Assembly (NCBI RefSeq): GCF_007990715.1
Contig: NZ_BJWY01000080.1
Coordinates: forward strand, 1 to 35,088
Direction of reading: 5' to 3'
From: Nocardia seriolae NBRC 15557
Lineage (GTDB): Bacteria; Actinomycetota; Actinomycetes; Mycobacteriales; Mycobacteriaceae
Length of the DNA: 35,088 nt
A model generated the notes under the pieces. The model was not told the DNA's origin, ran no database searches, and worked only from the letters and a program-made list of their open reading frames with translations. Positions within the stretch are counted from its first letter, which is position 1; each line of letters begins with the position of its first letter. Of the stretch, positions 24,302-32,889 are shown one piece after another. Made by a program: the position numbers and the translations under genes.

Positions 24302-24923
24302 TCAGCGGCGGGCGGCGCTGTCCGGCGCGGCGAGACCGTGCCGCACCAGGGTGCGCGCGGTGGCGATCACCCCCGTCGATGGATCCGCGTTCCCCGTCCC
24401 ACCATTCGGCGGCCCAGTTCAGCGCGCCGATCACCAGCATGCGGGCGGTGCGCAGGTCCAGATCCGCGCGGATCGAGCCGTCGGCGCGGCCCGCCTCGAG
24501 CAGTTCGCGCCAGAGGGCGTGGTACTGCGCGCTTTCCGCGGCGACGGGCGCGCGCAGATCAGCGGGCAGCTGACCGCTGTTGCGGGTCACCGCCCGCGCG
24601 AATTCCGACAGTTCCAGCTCCACGCGCAGATGTGCGTCGACGGCCGCCGCCACCCGATCCAGCGGCGCGGTCCCCGGCGGCAGCCGGTCGAGCGCGGCGG
24701 CGACGTGGGTGCGCACCCAGCGCTGCCCGACCACCATGACCTCGCCGATCAGCTCTTCCCGCGAGGAGAAGTAGTAGTACAGCGCCAGGGCGCGCAATTG
24801 CGCCTCGACGGCGATATCGGTCAGCCGGGTGCCCGCATAGCCGTTGCGCGCCAGCACCTTCGCCGCCGCCGCGAGGATGCGCTCGCGGGTCACCGCGCCC
24901 TGCTCGCTCCTGGTCTCGGTCAT
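24302..24923 (-). pseudogene. TetR-family regulator, frameshifted close to its C-terminus
   Basis: Starts ATG 24923, overlapping the SDR stop (ATGA). The HTH region (TRERILAAAAKVLARNGYAG, then LYYYFSSREELIGEV) and ligand domain (RMLVIGALNWAAEWWDGERGSIDG) are intact and clearly paralogous to the TetR at 21201. The run of five C/G at 24370-24374 has one base too many. With four, the chain ends VIATARTLVRHGLAAPDSAARR at the stop at 24302 (about 206 residues). As read, it runs on in the wrong frame to 24261. Only the last ~22 residues are affected, so partial function is conceivable. Confidence 0.83.
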
Positions 24924-25726
24924 GGCATGGTGTACCCGCCGCTGACCGAGATCACCTGACCGGTCACCTGGCGGGCCGCCGCTTCCGAGGACAGCCACAG
25001 CACCGCGTCGGCGATGTCCTGCGCCACCGTGAGCCGGCGCAGCGGAATGTCCCTGCGCAGGAACTCGATCTGCTTCTCGTTGAACACCGCGTCCTGACCG
25101 CCCGCCCAGAGACTGTCCGCACCGACGGCTTCGGGCCCCTCCGGAATGACCAGCCCCGGGCACACCACGTTCGAGCGGATCCCGTGGCGACCGTGCTCGC
25201 GAGCGGTCGTGCGCGCCAGGGCCAGCAGCGCGGCCTTGGTCGCCCCGTAGACGCCCTGCCGGATCTGCCCGAACGCGGCGTCGCTGGCGATGAACACCAC
25301 CGACCCGGCCCCGGCGGCCCGCATGGGCGCGATCGCCGCCTGGGTGCAGGCGATGGCAGTGAACAGATTCACCTCGACCAGCCGCTGCCAGCGCGCCCGA
25401 TCGGTGTCCTCGGCCAGGAAGTTCGGCACGCTCCAGCCCGCATTGTTCACCAGTGCGTCCAGCCCGCCCCACGCCTCGACGGCCCGGCCGACGGCCGCCT
25501 CGGCCGCACCGTCGACGGTCAGATCCGCGACCGCGGTCTCGACCGCCGCCGCCCCGAGCCCGAGAGCTTCCTCCCGCACCCGCTCGGCCTGCGCCTTGTC
25601 GATATCCCCCAGCACGATCCGCGCGCCCTCGCGCGCGAACCCGTGCACGATCCCCCGCCCGATATTCGATGCTCCACCGGTGATCAGCACCCGCGCCCCG
25701 GCCAACCCGAGATCCAAGAACACCAC
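24920..25726 (-). CDS. SDR-family oxidoreductase
   Basis: A 268-residue classical SDR: TGGASNIGRGI cofactor loop, ADLTV and NNAG motifs, Ser in VVFIASDAAF, catalytic Y-G-A-T-K, and C-terminal VTGQVISVSGGYTMP. Asp in VLGDIDKAQ after strand 2 suggests NAD(H). An extended substrate loop occurs (CPGLVIPEGPEAVGADSLWAGG). It is the first gene of the operon ending at 21921 and overlaps the following TetR start by 4 bases. Palindrome E lies 18 bases before its start codon. It probably oxidises a hydroxyacyl-CoA or ring alcohol; the specific substrate is unknown. Confidence 0.9.
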   Translation of the reverse strand: MVFLDLGLAGARVLITGGASNIGRGIVHGFAREGARIVLGDIDKAQAERVREEALGLGAAAVETAVADLTVDGAAEAAVGRAVEAWGGLDALVNNAGWSVPNFLAEDTDRARWQRLVEVNLFTAIACTQAAIAPMRAAGAGSVVFIASDAAFGQIRQGVYGATKAALLALARTTAREHGRHGIRSNVVCPGLVIPEGPEAVGADSLWAGGQDAVFNEKQIEFLRRDIPLRRLTVAQDIADAVLWLSSEAAARQVTGQVISVSGGYTMP

Positions 25727-25743
25727 CTCCGACCTACTTCATA

Positions 25744-25760
25744 TAATCTATTTTCAATTC
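25744..25760. promoter_or_regulatory. Putative TetR operator, site E
   Basis: TAATCTATTTTCAATTC agrees at 14 of 17 positions with the reverse complement of site C. It lies 18 bases before the SDR start and 84 bases before the divergent thioesterase gene, so it could serve both promoters. Confidence 0.6.
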
Positions 25761-25843
25761 AAAAAGATACGACGCGACCGCGCCCCAGGCAAGCATGTCC
25801 CGATCCCGGGCGAGCGCTACCCCCGCAGCAGGGAAGGCCACCC

Positions 25844-26737
25844 ATGACCTCGAGCACCACCTCATCGGCGATTTCGCCTGCCGCACAACCACCCCGCACG
25901 GTCGCGGCCCCCGACCCGATCGCCCGCGCCGCCGAGGTCTCCGTCTTCCCCACCCTGCCCACCGAACGCCGCTTCCACATCACCGCACCCGCCACCGCCG
26001 AGGGCCGAGTGCATGCCCGCCAGCTGCTGCCCCTCGAAACCGCCCGCACCGGAACCCATCTCGCCGGATCCCTCGGCCCCCTGGTGGATTTCGCGCTCGG
26101 CCGCGCCACCCAGACCGTGCTGTCCCCCACCGTCGCCATTCGTACCGCGACCCTGCGCCTGGACCTGCTCAGCGCCGCCACCGCCCCCGGCGCCACGGTC
26201 GACGCGCACGCGAGCATCGTCGACTTCGACGACCACACCGTCTACGGCGAAGCCCTGATCACCACGTCCGACGGCCGCCCCATCGCCCGCGCATCGACCC
26301 GAATGCTCATCGTCGCGGGCGAAATCGCACCCACCGACCCCGGCACCGCCATCACCCCTGTCCACCCTCCGACATCCCTGACCGACCTGCTCGCCGCCCG
26401 CACCCAGCCCGCGACCACCGACAGCCTCACCGCCCCCACCGCGGCCTGGATGGCCAACCCTTGGGGCATAGCCCACGGCGGCATCCCCGTCGCCGTCGCC
26501 GGACTCGCCCTCGAACAGGCCACCCGCCTGGCCGCGGGCCCGGCAGCCGTCCTCGACCCGACGATCACCTACCACCGCCCACTGACCCTGGACGCCCCCG
26601 ACATCCGGGCCACCACCCGTATCGACCGCCTGGGCGCCCGCACGATCGCAACCACGACCACCGTCTACCAACAGGATCCGGACCGCCCGGCCGCGACCGC
26701 CACGGCAGCCCTGCTACGCCACGCGGGACGGAAATAG
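25844..26737 (+). CDS. Double-hotdog acyl-CoA thioesterase (PaaI-like)
   Basis: A 297-residue protein with two hotdog halves. The second has MANPWGIAHGGIPVAVAGLALEQA, the N-x-x-G-x-x-H-G-G motif of PaaI-type thioesterases. The first half has GTHLAGSLGPLVDFALGRAT and lacks that motif, so the halves have probably specialised. The N-terminal ~45 residues are Ala/Pro/Thr-rich and probably disordered. The ATG is preceded by AGGGAAGG. Divergent from the SDR operon with palindrome E in between, it may release CoA from dead-end thioesters of the pathway; that role is inferred from place only. Confidence 0.8.
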   Translation: MTSSTTSSAISPAAQPPRTVAAPDPIARAAEVSVFPTLPTERRFHITAPATAEGRVHARQLLPLETARTGTHLAGSLGPLVDFALGRATQTVLSPTVAIRTATLRLDLLSAATAPGATVDAHASIVDFDDHTVYGEALITTSDGRPIARASTRMLIVAGEIAPTDPGTAITPVHPPTSLTDLLAARTQPATTDSLTAPTAAWMANPWGIAHGGIPVAVAGLALEQATRLAAGPAAVLDPTITYHRPLTLDAPDIRATTRIDRLGARTIATTTTVYQQDPDRPAATATAALLRHAGRK

Positions 26738-26747
26738 TCCGATCGGG

Positions 26748-27425
26748 TTACCACTGCGGATCGGCGCGGTAGATCTCGCGGTATTCCTTGGTGAAGGCGC
26801 GGCGGCCGAGCAGGCGCCAGGCGAGGCGGGCGGGAAAGGGCATTTCGGCGAGGAGTTTTCGGCGGGCGGTGGCGGGAACGCCCTGGAGGAGGAAACCCAG
26901 GAAGATCAGCCGGCGATCCTTGGGCATATGCGCGCGGCCGCGTTCGCCGAGGGCCTGCCATTCGAGTGCGGTCATGACGTTCTCGACCACGGGCAGGATG
27001 TGTCGTTCCTCCTCGGCCAGGTGCTCGTCGAGGGCGTCGGCCAGCTCCCGGAGAGTGGCCGCGAGCCGGTCGCGGATCGATGGGTCGGCGGCAGTGGCGA
27101 ATTCGATGCCGCGGCGGTGGGCGCGCCCGGTGAGTTCGGCGATCCGCTCGTGCTGTTCCTCCATGCGCAGCACCGAGGCGGCGTCGGCGGGGGCGCGCTC
27201 GAGCAGGATCGGCCACATGAGCTCGTCCTCACAGGTGTGGTGCTGGTGCAGACCGGCCGCGAGTTCGTCCAGGAACGCGACCAGGCGCCGGGCCCGCTCG
27301 ACGTCTCCGGATGCCACCGCCGCGACGAGGCCGGGCAGTGCGTCGAAGTGTCTGCGAAAGGCGTTGTGCACCACGATCATGTCGTAGGCGTCGGGTCGGT
27401 CCGGCGCGGTGCCGATGGTGCTCAT
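26748..27425 (-). CDS. Hemerythrin HHE-domain protein
   Basis: A 225-residue protein. The four-helix hemerythrin-like core shows the iron-ligand pattern: His in VHNAFRRHFDAL, H-x3-E in QHHTCEDELMWP, H in MEEQHERIAEL, and H-x4-H-like in LDEHLAEEERHILPVV (to residue ~150). The C-terminal ~70 residues are basic and of unknown role. Start: the ATG at 27425 has GGAG 8 bases upstream; another in-frame ATG lies 15 bases earlier. Such proteins sense or bind oxygen, NO or iron. It is divergent from the BTAD regulator across about 100 bases. Convergent with the thioesterase; no functional link to the catabolic genes is evident. Confidence 0.88.
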   Translation of the reverse strand: MSTIGTAPDRPDAYDMIVVHNAFRRHFDALPGLVAAVASGDVERARRLVAFLDELAAGLHQHHTCEDELMWPILLERAPADAASVLRMEEQHERIAELTGRAHRRGIEFATAADPSIRDRLAATLRELADALDEHLAEEERHILPVVENVMTALEWQALGERGRAHMPKDRRLIFLGFLLQGVPATARRKLLAEMPFPARLAWRLLGRRAFTKEYREIYRADPQW

Positions 27426-27527
27426 GCTGTACTCCTGCATCGTCGGGAACCCGGCCACTGTGCGGCCCGCGACTTGCAGACCACTTGGAAGACGCCGCAC
27501 GTGAGCCCGCCTTAGACTTGCCGCGTC

Positions 27528-30233
27528 ATGGTTCGTATCCGGGTACTCGGCGCACTGACCGCGGCGGACGAACGTGGCGAACTCGACCTCGGCGGTCCGA
27601 CGCAACGCGGGGTGCTGGCGCGCCTGCTGGTCGCGCGGCGCGAGGTCGTGCCGGTGGATCGTTTGATCGATGACCTGTGGCGCGGTGAACCGCCGCCGCC
27701 GCGGGCGCTCGGCGCTCTACAGGCCTACGTTTCCAACCTGCGGCGGTCGCTCGAGCCGCAGCGGGCGCCGCGCACGCCCGCCACCGTGCTGATCAGCCGG
27801 ACCCCCGGCTACGCGCTGCGGATCGCCACCGAAGAGGTGGACGCGTGGCTGTTCGCCGCCGAGCTGGACGCCGCTGGGCGGCAAGATGATCCGCGAGAGC
27901 GGCGGCGCACCTTGGAACGCGCGCTGGCCGCCTGGCGGGGTCCCGCGTACGCCGCTTTCGCGGCGGAGCCGTGGGCGACCGCGGAGGCGGCCCGGCTGGA
28001 GGAGCTGCGGCTCGGCGCACGCGAGAAACTCGTGGCCGCCCTGCTCGACCTGGACGAACCGGCGCACGCCGCGGCCGAGGCCGAGATGCTGTGCAGCGAG
28101 CACCCGCTGTGGGAGGAGACCTGGCGGCTGACCGCGCTGGCCCGCTATCGGTCCGGACGCCAGGCCGACGCGCTCGGCACCCTGCGACAGGCCCGCGCGG
28201 TCCTGGCCGACGAACTCGGCATCGATCCTGGTCCGGCCCTGACCCGGCTGAAGTCGGATATTCTCGCGCAACGAATTCCACTGCGCGAGAACGCGATCAC
28301 GATCGCGGCGCGGCCGTCGGCGCCCGGAAGCGTCCCCTCGGCCGAACCCGGTCCCGGATTGTTCGGCCGCGCCGCGGAACTCGCCGCGCTACACGAAGCC
28401 GCCGCGGGCGTCGGCGCGCGGGTGGCGATCGTAGCGGGCGAGGCGGGCAGCGGGAAATCCGCTCTGCTGCAACAGTTCGGCACTGCCCTGCGCGCGGCCG
28501 GGCATCGGGTGGTGATCGGCCGGTGTCCGGAGGACGACGCCGCTCCCCCGGCCTGGCCATGGGTCGAGATCCTGCGCGCCCTGGCCCGCGAGCACGATCC
28601 CGGCGACTTCGCGCCCGCCCTGACTCCGCTGCTCGACGACGACATCGGCAGCGCCGAGGACTCCGACTCACCCGACACCGACCGCGCCCACGGCCGTTTC
28701 CTGCTGCACCGGGCGGTGTGCGGCTACCTCACCGCCGTCGCCGCCGACCGCCCGATGACGATCCTGCTCGACGACGCGCACCGGGGCGACGCCGAGACCG
28801 CGGCACTGCTCACCGCGGTGGCGACCCAGGTGCCCGGACTCGTCGTGCTCGGCTACCGTCCCGACGAGGCACCCCCGCCATTGACCGGCGCGCTCGCCAC
28901 CCTGGTCACCGCCGGCCGCGCCCGAATTCGGTTGCGCGGCCTCGACATCGAGGACAGCGGCCGCCTGATCGCCGCCCTGACCGGCGGCGCCGCCGCGGCC
29001 GCGGTGGTCCGGACCCTGCACGAGCGCACCGGCGGAAATCCGTTCTATCTCAGCGAAGTCGCGCGCCTGCTGCGCAGCGAAGGCGAGCTGGTCGCCACCT
29101 CGGAAGTCCCCGAGGGAGTGCGGGACGTGTTGCGGCGCAGGCTCTCCCGGTTGCCCGAGACCGGTGTGGCGCTGCTGCGCCTGGCCGCGGTGATCGGCCG
29201 GGAGTTCGATGTCGCGGTGCTGGTGCACGCGGCCGAGGTCTCCGAGGACGATGTTCTCGACGCGGTGGAAGCCGGGGTGCTGGCCGGTCTCGTGGACGAG
29301 ATCGGCGGCGACGCGGACGACCGCGCGGCGGCCGCAGCCGCGGAGGCCGAGGCCCTGGCCCGCGCACTCGGTGACGACGCCCTGCTCGCCCCCGCGCTCC
29401 AGGCCCGCGCCTCGCTCTACGATTCGCCGGACCGCGGCCCGCTGGGGGCCGAGCTGATCGAGGTCGGTCGGCGCACCGGCCGCCGCGATCACCTGCTCCT
29501 CGGCCACACGATCGCACTGCAGGCCGCCGCATTCTCGGCCGATATCGCCACCGCCCGTGAGCATCTCGACGCGGCCACCGGGCTGGCCGACCGCTATCAG
29601 TGGCGGCAGGCGCAGGTGGCCAGCGCCATGGCGGCCGGGCTGCTGGCCCTCGCGACCGGTGACCCGGACCTGGCCGAGCGGCACTATCGCCGAGCCGACG
29701 AACTGATCACCGGCGCAGGCATTCTCAATGCGGAGGGCGTCGGGGCCATGGCGCTGTTCGCGGTGCGGCTGCACCAGGGCCGCATCGCCGAATTGGCCGG
29801 ATTGATCAGCACATTCGCGGCCAGCGCCGTTCCCACGACCGTCGATGCCATGGTGGATTTTCAGGTCCTCGCGCTGCTCGCCGTCGGCGATCGGACGGTG
29901 GCGGCACAGGTCCGGCGGCGGGCAAAGCCCATCCGCGACAAGCTGTTCCGGTCGCTGTTCCTGACACTGCGCGGCATGGGGGTCGCGGCGCTGGGCACGC
30001 CCGAGGAGGCCGCCGCGAGCTACCACGAACTGCTGCCCTTCCGTGACCGCCTCGCTGGCGCCGACACCGGTTCCTACGCGGTGGGTCCGGTCGACACCGT
30101 CCTCGGCGACCTGGCGGCCCGGCACGGTGCGGCCGCACAGGCCGCCGAACACTACCGGGCCGCACTGCGTCTCGCCCGGCGCTGCGGCAACCCGACGTGG
30201 ATCGCGGCCGCGGCCGGACGCCTCGAGTCCTGA
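27528..30233 (+). CDS. BTAD/SARP-type regulator with AAA ATPase domain, probable internal deletion
   Basis: A 901-residue regulator. Residues 1-~95 are an OmpR-like winged helix (RIRVLGALTA, QAYVSNLRRSLEP). Residues ~100-245 are the BTAD helical domain, ending DELGIDPGPALTRL. An ATPase follows with a P-loop GEAGSGKS (~residue 305) and Walker-B TILLDDAH (~410). After AGLVDEIGGD (~residue 590, base ~29305) relatives normally continue with an F-x-H-x-L-V-R segment and many TPRs. Here an Ala-run leads directly into EAEALARALGDD, typical of the TPR zone, so about 150-250 residues seem to be missing while the frame stays open. Relatives are about 1,100 residues, from memory. Target genes unknown; the divergent hemerythrin gene is a candidate. 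Confidence 0.85.
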   Translation: MVRIRVLGALTAADERGELDLGGPTQRGVLARLLVARREVVPVDRLIDDLWRGEPPPPRALGALQAYVSNLRRSLEPQRAPRTPATVLISRTPGYALRIATEEVDAWLFAAELDAAGRQDDPRERRRTLERALAAWRGPAYAAFAAEPWATAEAARLEELRLGAREKLVAALLDLDEPAHAAAEAEMLCSEHPLWEETWRLTALARYRSGRQADALGTLRQARAVLADELGIDPGPALTRLKSDILAQRIPLRENAITIAARPSAPGSVPSAEPGPGLFGRAAELAALHEAAAGVGARVAIVAGEAGSGKSALLQQFGTALRAAGHRVVIGRCPEDDAAPPAWPWVEILRALAREHDPGDFAPALTPLLDDDIGSAEDSDSPDTDRAHGRFLLHRAVCGYLTAVAADRPMTILLDDAHRGDAETAALLTAVATQVPGLVVLGYRPDEAPPPLTGALATLVTAGRARIRLRGLDIEDSGRLIAALTGGAAAAAVVRTLHERTGGNPFYLSEVARLLRSEGELVATSEVPEGVRDVLRRRLSRLPETGVALLRLAAVIGREFDVAVLVHAAEVSEDDVLDAVEAGVLAGLVDEIGGDADDRAAAAAAEAEALARALGDDALLAPALQARASLYDSPDRGPLGAELIEVGRRTGRRDHLLLGHTIALQAAAFSADIATAREHLDAATGLADRYQWRQAQVASAMAAGLLALATGDPDLAERHYRRADELITGAGILNAEGVGAMALFAVRLHQGRIAELAGLISTFAASAVPTTVDAMVDFQVLALLAVGDRTVAAQVRRRAKPIRDKLFRSLFLTLRGMGVAALGTPEEAAASYHELLPFRDRLAGADTGSYAVGPVDTVLGDLAARHGAAAQAAEHYRAALRLARRCGNPTWIAAAAGRLES

Positions 30234-30306
30234 TGCTTCACTGGTCGTTCACAAGCCGGACCCGGACCATTGCTCCCGACGATCCCGACCGACCGAGGAG
30301 CACCCT

Positions 30307-30762
30307 GTGCCGCACGCCCGCCGCTTTCGCGCCGCCACCGATATGTATCTGAAGACCGTCACCACGGCGCACCGCGTGCTGCTCGACCTCAGCGGTGGCC
30401 GCCTCGGCACCCGTTTCAAGAAGATGCCCACCCTGGCGCTCACCACCGTCGGCCGACGAACCGGGCTGCCGCACACCGTGATCCTCACCGTCCCCGTCGT
30501 CGAGGGCGACACCTATCTGATCGTCGCCTCGCGCGGCGGCGACGCCGTCGCCCCGGATTGGTACCACAACCTGTGCGCCGATCCCGCTGTCGAAGTGTCG
30601 TTCCAGCACGGCCCGAAGCAGCCGATGACCGCTCGCGTGCTCACCCCGCCGGAGCACGACCGGCGGTGGCCGCAGGTCGTCGCCGCGTACCCGGGCTACG
30701 ACGGCTACCAGCGGCGGACCACCCGCCGAATCCCCTTGGTCCTACTCGATCCCAGGAGCTGA
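30307..30762 (+). CDS. Deazaflavin (F420)-dependent nitroreductase family protein
   Basis: A 151-residue split-barrel protein of the DDN/Rv3547 family: LTTVGRRTGLPHTVIL, YLIVASRGGDAVAPDWYHNL and AVEVSFQHGPKQPMTARVL are characteristic. The W-Y-H-N-L segment and the preceding Gly-Gly are conserved in F420-binding members. The start is the GTG at 30307 with GAGGAG at 30295-30300. It follows the BTAD regulator by about 70 bases on the same strand. Members reduce quinones or other small molecules with F420H2; the substrate here is unknown. Its presence agrees with an F420-producing actinobacterium. Confidence 0.9.
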   Translation: MPHARRFRAATDMYLKTVTTAHRVLLDLSGGRLGTRFKKMPTLALTTVGRRTGLPHTVILTVPVVEGDTYLIVASRGGDAVAPDWYHNLCADPAVEVSFQHGPKQPMTARVLTPPEHDRRWPQVVAAYPGYDGYQRRTTRRIPLVLLDPRS

Positions 30763-30769
30763 GCGCGGG

Positions 30770-32311
30770 TCAGGACGGTGCCGGTGCCCCGTCGACCACC
30801 CGCACCGCGACGCCGTGCCACGCCAGTTCGGCGCTGAGCTCGACGAGGGTCTCGGCGGCGGTGGTGTCGAACACCGGGCATCGCGCCACATCGAGTTCCA
30901 CCGCCCGGGTGTGCGGGGTGCAGGCGTGGAGCAGGGTGTGGCCGAAGATCTCGGCGTTCGCGAAGCACACCCCGGTCCGCAACTGCGCCAGCAGCACTCC
31001 GTCCGGGCGTGGCCACAACTGCATCTCGACCGACCGGCAGTGCCGGGCGCGGCGGGCCAATAGCAGGGTCGAGAGCACGAGCCCGGCCAGCAGTCCGGGT
31101 AGTACGCCCAGGGCGAGCACCGCCAGCGAAGTCGCCACGGCCGCCGCGCAATCCGGTGCGGCCGAACGCTCGTAGACCCGGCCCCGGCGCTGTCGCCACA
31201 TCAGGTACATGCGGCGGGCGGCCGCCGGGTCGGCGAGTTCGATCATCACCGCCATGGCGAGGGCGGCCAGCACCGCGCTGGGCAGCCGCTCGTAGAGTCC
31301 GGCCAGGAACAGCACGGTCAGCACCGCGAGCGCGGCGGCGACCAGGATGCCGAGCCGGGTACGGGTGCGCACCGATACGGCGGCGGTGGGTGGATTGCCG
31401 CCGACCACCATCCCCGACAGCACACCCGATCCCAGGTTGGCCAATCCGATGCCGACCAGCTCCCGATTCGGATCCACGGCCCGGTTCGGCTGTGGCACCG
31501 CGCCTTTCATCGATCGCATGCCCTCGGCGAGTCCGACGATCAGCACGGCGATCCCCGGGCCGAGCAGTTCCAGCAGGTCGGCCGTGCCGATTCCGGCGGG
31601 CCAGGCGGGCAGCGGCAGACCGCGGTCGATCGGATCGACCACCTCTACGCCCCGGGTATCCAGCAGCCACAACCGCGACACGGTCACGGCCACGATCACC
31701 ACGATGAAGGCGATGGGCAGCGCGGGCAGCCTGCGCCTGCCCGCGCGCAGGGCGAGCAAAGCGAGGCCGCCCAGCAGTGCGCTGGATCGGCCGATGTCGC
31801 CCAGGTGCCCGGCGATCCAGGCGCAGCGGTTCCAGACGCTGCCCGAAACCGGTGGCAGGCCCAGCAGTTTCGGCAGTTGCCCGACCAGCACGGTCGCGAC
31901 CAGCCCGAGGGTGAAGCCACGCAGCACCGGCGGTGCGATGAGCGAGGCCGCGAAGCCCAGGCGGGCCAGTCCGGCCACCAGGCCCGCGCATCCGGCCACC
32001 AGCGCCAGGGCCGCGCTCAGCGCGACGAAACCCGCGCCGCCGCCGACGTGCGGGGCGACGATCACCGCCGAGAGTGCGGCGGTCACCGAAATCGGGCCCA
32101 CCGGAACGCGTTCCGGCCCGCCGAACACCCCGTGGCACAGCAGTGCGGGGATCATGGCGTAGAGCCCGGTCTCGGGCGGGACGCCGGCGAGCTGCGCGCA
32201 GGCGAAGCTCTCCGGCACCAGCACCGACCAGATCGTCAGTCCCGCAAGCAGATCCGTGCGCAACCAGCGTCGCCGATAGCCGCGCGGCGACGCGAGCCAG
32301 GACCGGCGCAC
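30770..32311 (-). CDS. SulP-family anion transporter with shortened STAS domain
   Basis: A 513-residue membrane protein with about 10-12 hydrophobic segments. The SulP opening (LLAGLTIWSVLVPESFACAQLAGVPPETGLY in parts) and the GNPPTAAVSVRTRTR segment before the later helices are typical. A cytoplasmic STAS domain begins near residue ~440 (AQLRTGVCFANAEIFG) with FDTTAAETLVEL at the regulatory Ser/Thr loop. The chain stops about 40 residues earlier than usual STAS domains (VAVRVVDGAPAPS). Start is GTG, 4 bases after the DUF7144 stop, so the two are co-translated. Likely substrate sulfate, bicarbonate or a dicarboxylate; not decidable. Confidence 0.9.
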   Translation of the reverse strand: MRRSWLASPRGYRRRWLRTDLLAGLTIWSVLVPESFACAQLAGVPPETGLYAMIPALLCHGVFGGPERVPVGPISVTAALSAVIVAPHVGGGAGFVALSAALALVAGCAGLVAGLARLGFAASLIAPPVLRGFTLGLVATVLVGQLPKLLGLPPVSGSVWNRCAWIAGHLGDIGRSSALLGGLALLALRAGRRRLPALPIAFIVVIVAVTVSRLWLLDTRGVEVVDPIDRGLPLPAWPAGIGTADLLELLGPGIAVLIVGLAEGMRSMKGAVPQPNRAVDPNRELVGIGLANLGSGVLSGMVVGGNPPTAAVSVRTRTRLGILVAAALAVLTVLFLAGLYERLPSAVLAALAMAVMIELADPAAARRMYLMWRQRRGRVYERSAAPDCAAAVATSLAVLALGVLPGLLAGLVLSTLLLARRARHCRSVEMQLWPRPDGVLLAQLRTGVCFANAEIFGHTLLHACTPHTRAVELDVARCPVFDTTAAETLVELSAELAWHGVAVRVVDGAPAPS

Positions 32312-32315
32312 GCGG

Positions 32316-32723
32316 TCAGGCCGACTCGGGCTGCCAGGAGGCGACCGCCCAGATGACGACCACGTCCAGCAGGATGACCAGGATCGCCCAGGCCGGATAG
32401 TAGGGCAGCCACATGAAATTCGCGATGATCGACAGCGAGGCCAGCACCATGGCCGCGATCCGGCCCCATTGGGTGCCGCTCATCAGGCCGATGCCGCACA
32501 GGATCAGGACCGCGCCGATGCCGATGTGGACCCAGCCCCAGCCGGTGGTGTCGTACTTGTAGATGTAGGCGACTCCGACCACGTAGAGCTGGTCGGCGGC
32601 GACCGCGGAGATGCCCTGCAGGATGTCGAGGACGCCGACGGTCACCATCAGAATGGCCGCGGCGAGCGCCCCGCCGGTGGCGCGGCGGCGCTCCGGGGGC
32701 GCGTCGTTCAGCGTGTGCGTCAT
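32316..32723 (-). CDS. DUF7144 family membrane protein
   Basis: A 135-residue protein with four hydrophobic segments (ALAAAILMVTVGVLDILQG; GWVHIGIGAVLILCGIG; MVLASLSIIANF; AILVILLDVVVIWAVAS). The Y-x-Y-D-x-T-x-W-G-W stretch between the first and second segments is characteristic of the family. Function is unknown. It is the first gene of a two-gene operon with the SulP transporter (4-base gap) and is divergent from the SHOCT protein across a 216-base region that holds a perfect inverted repeat. Confidence 0.85.
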   Translation of the reverse strand: MTHTLNDAPPERRRATGGALAAAILMVTVGVLDILQGISAVAADQLYVVGVAYIYKYDTTGWGWVHIGIGAVLILCGIGLMSGTQWGRIAAMVLASLSIIANFMWLPYYPAWAILVILLDVVVIWAVASWQPESA

Positions 32724-32781
32724 GGTCTACCCCTCTCCGAAGGAAACAAGAGCGGTACCGAATCTGCGCCATTGCCGAAGA

Positions 32782-32847
32782 ATTCGCCTCGCCCACAGCG
32801 AATGAGACGGGTGCGGAATCCGGATCGGGGTGCGCGGCGAGGCGAAT
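32782..32847. repeat. Perfect 12-bp inverted repeat in a divergent intergenic region
   Basis: ATTCGCCTCGCC (32782-32793) is exactly complementary to GGCGAGGCGAAT (32836-32847), with 42 bases between. It lies upstream of the DUF7144-SulP operon and of the SHOCT gene. It may be a two-half-site operator or a hairpin in a leader RNA. Confidence 0.55.
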
Positions 32848-32889
32848 CATCCCCCAGGCATGAGGAATTCAGTGCGGGTGGCGACCGAT

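Noticed and set aside
28668..30152. 494-codon open frame antisense to the BTAD regulator
   Set aside because: No recognisable domain, Gly/Arg/Gln-biased composition, no ribosome site; the sense strand is clearly coding.
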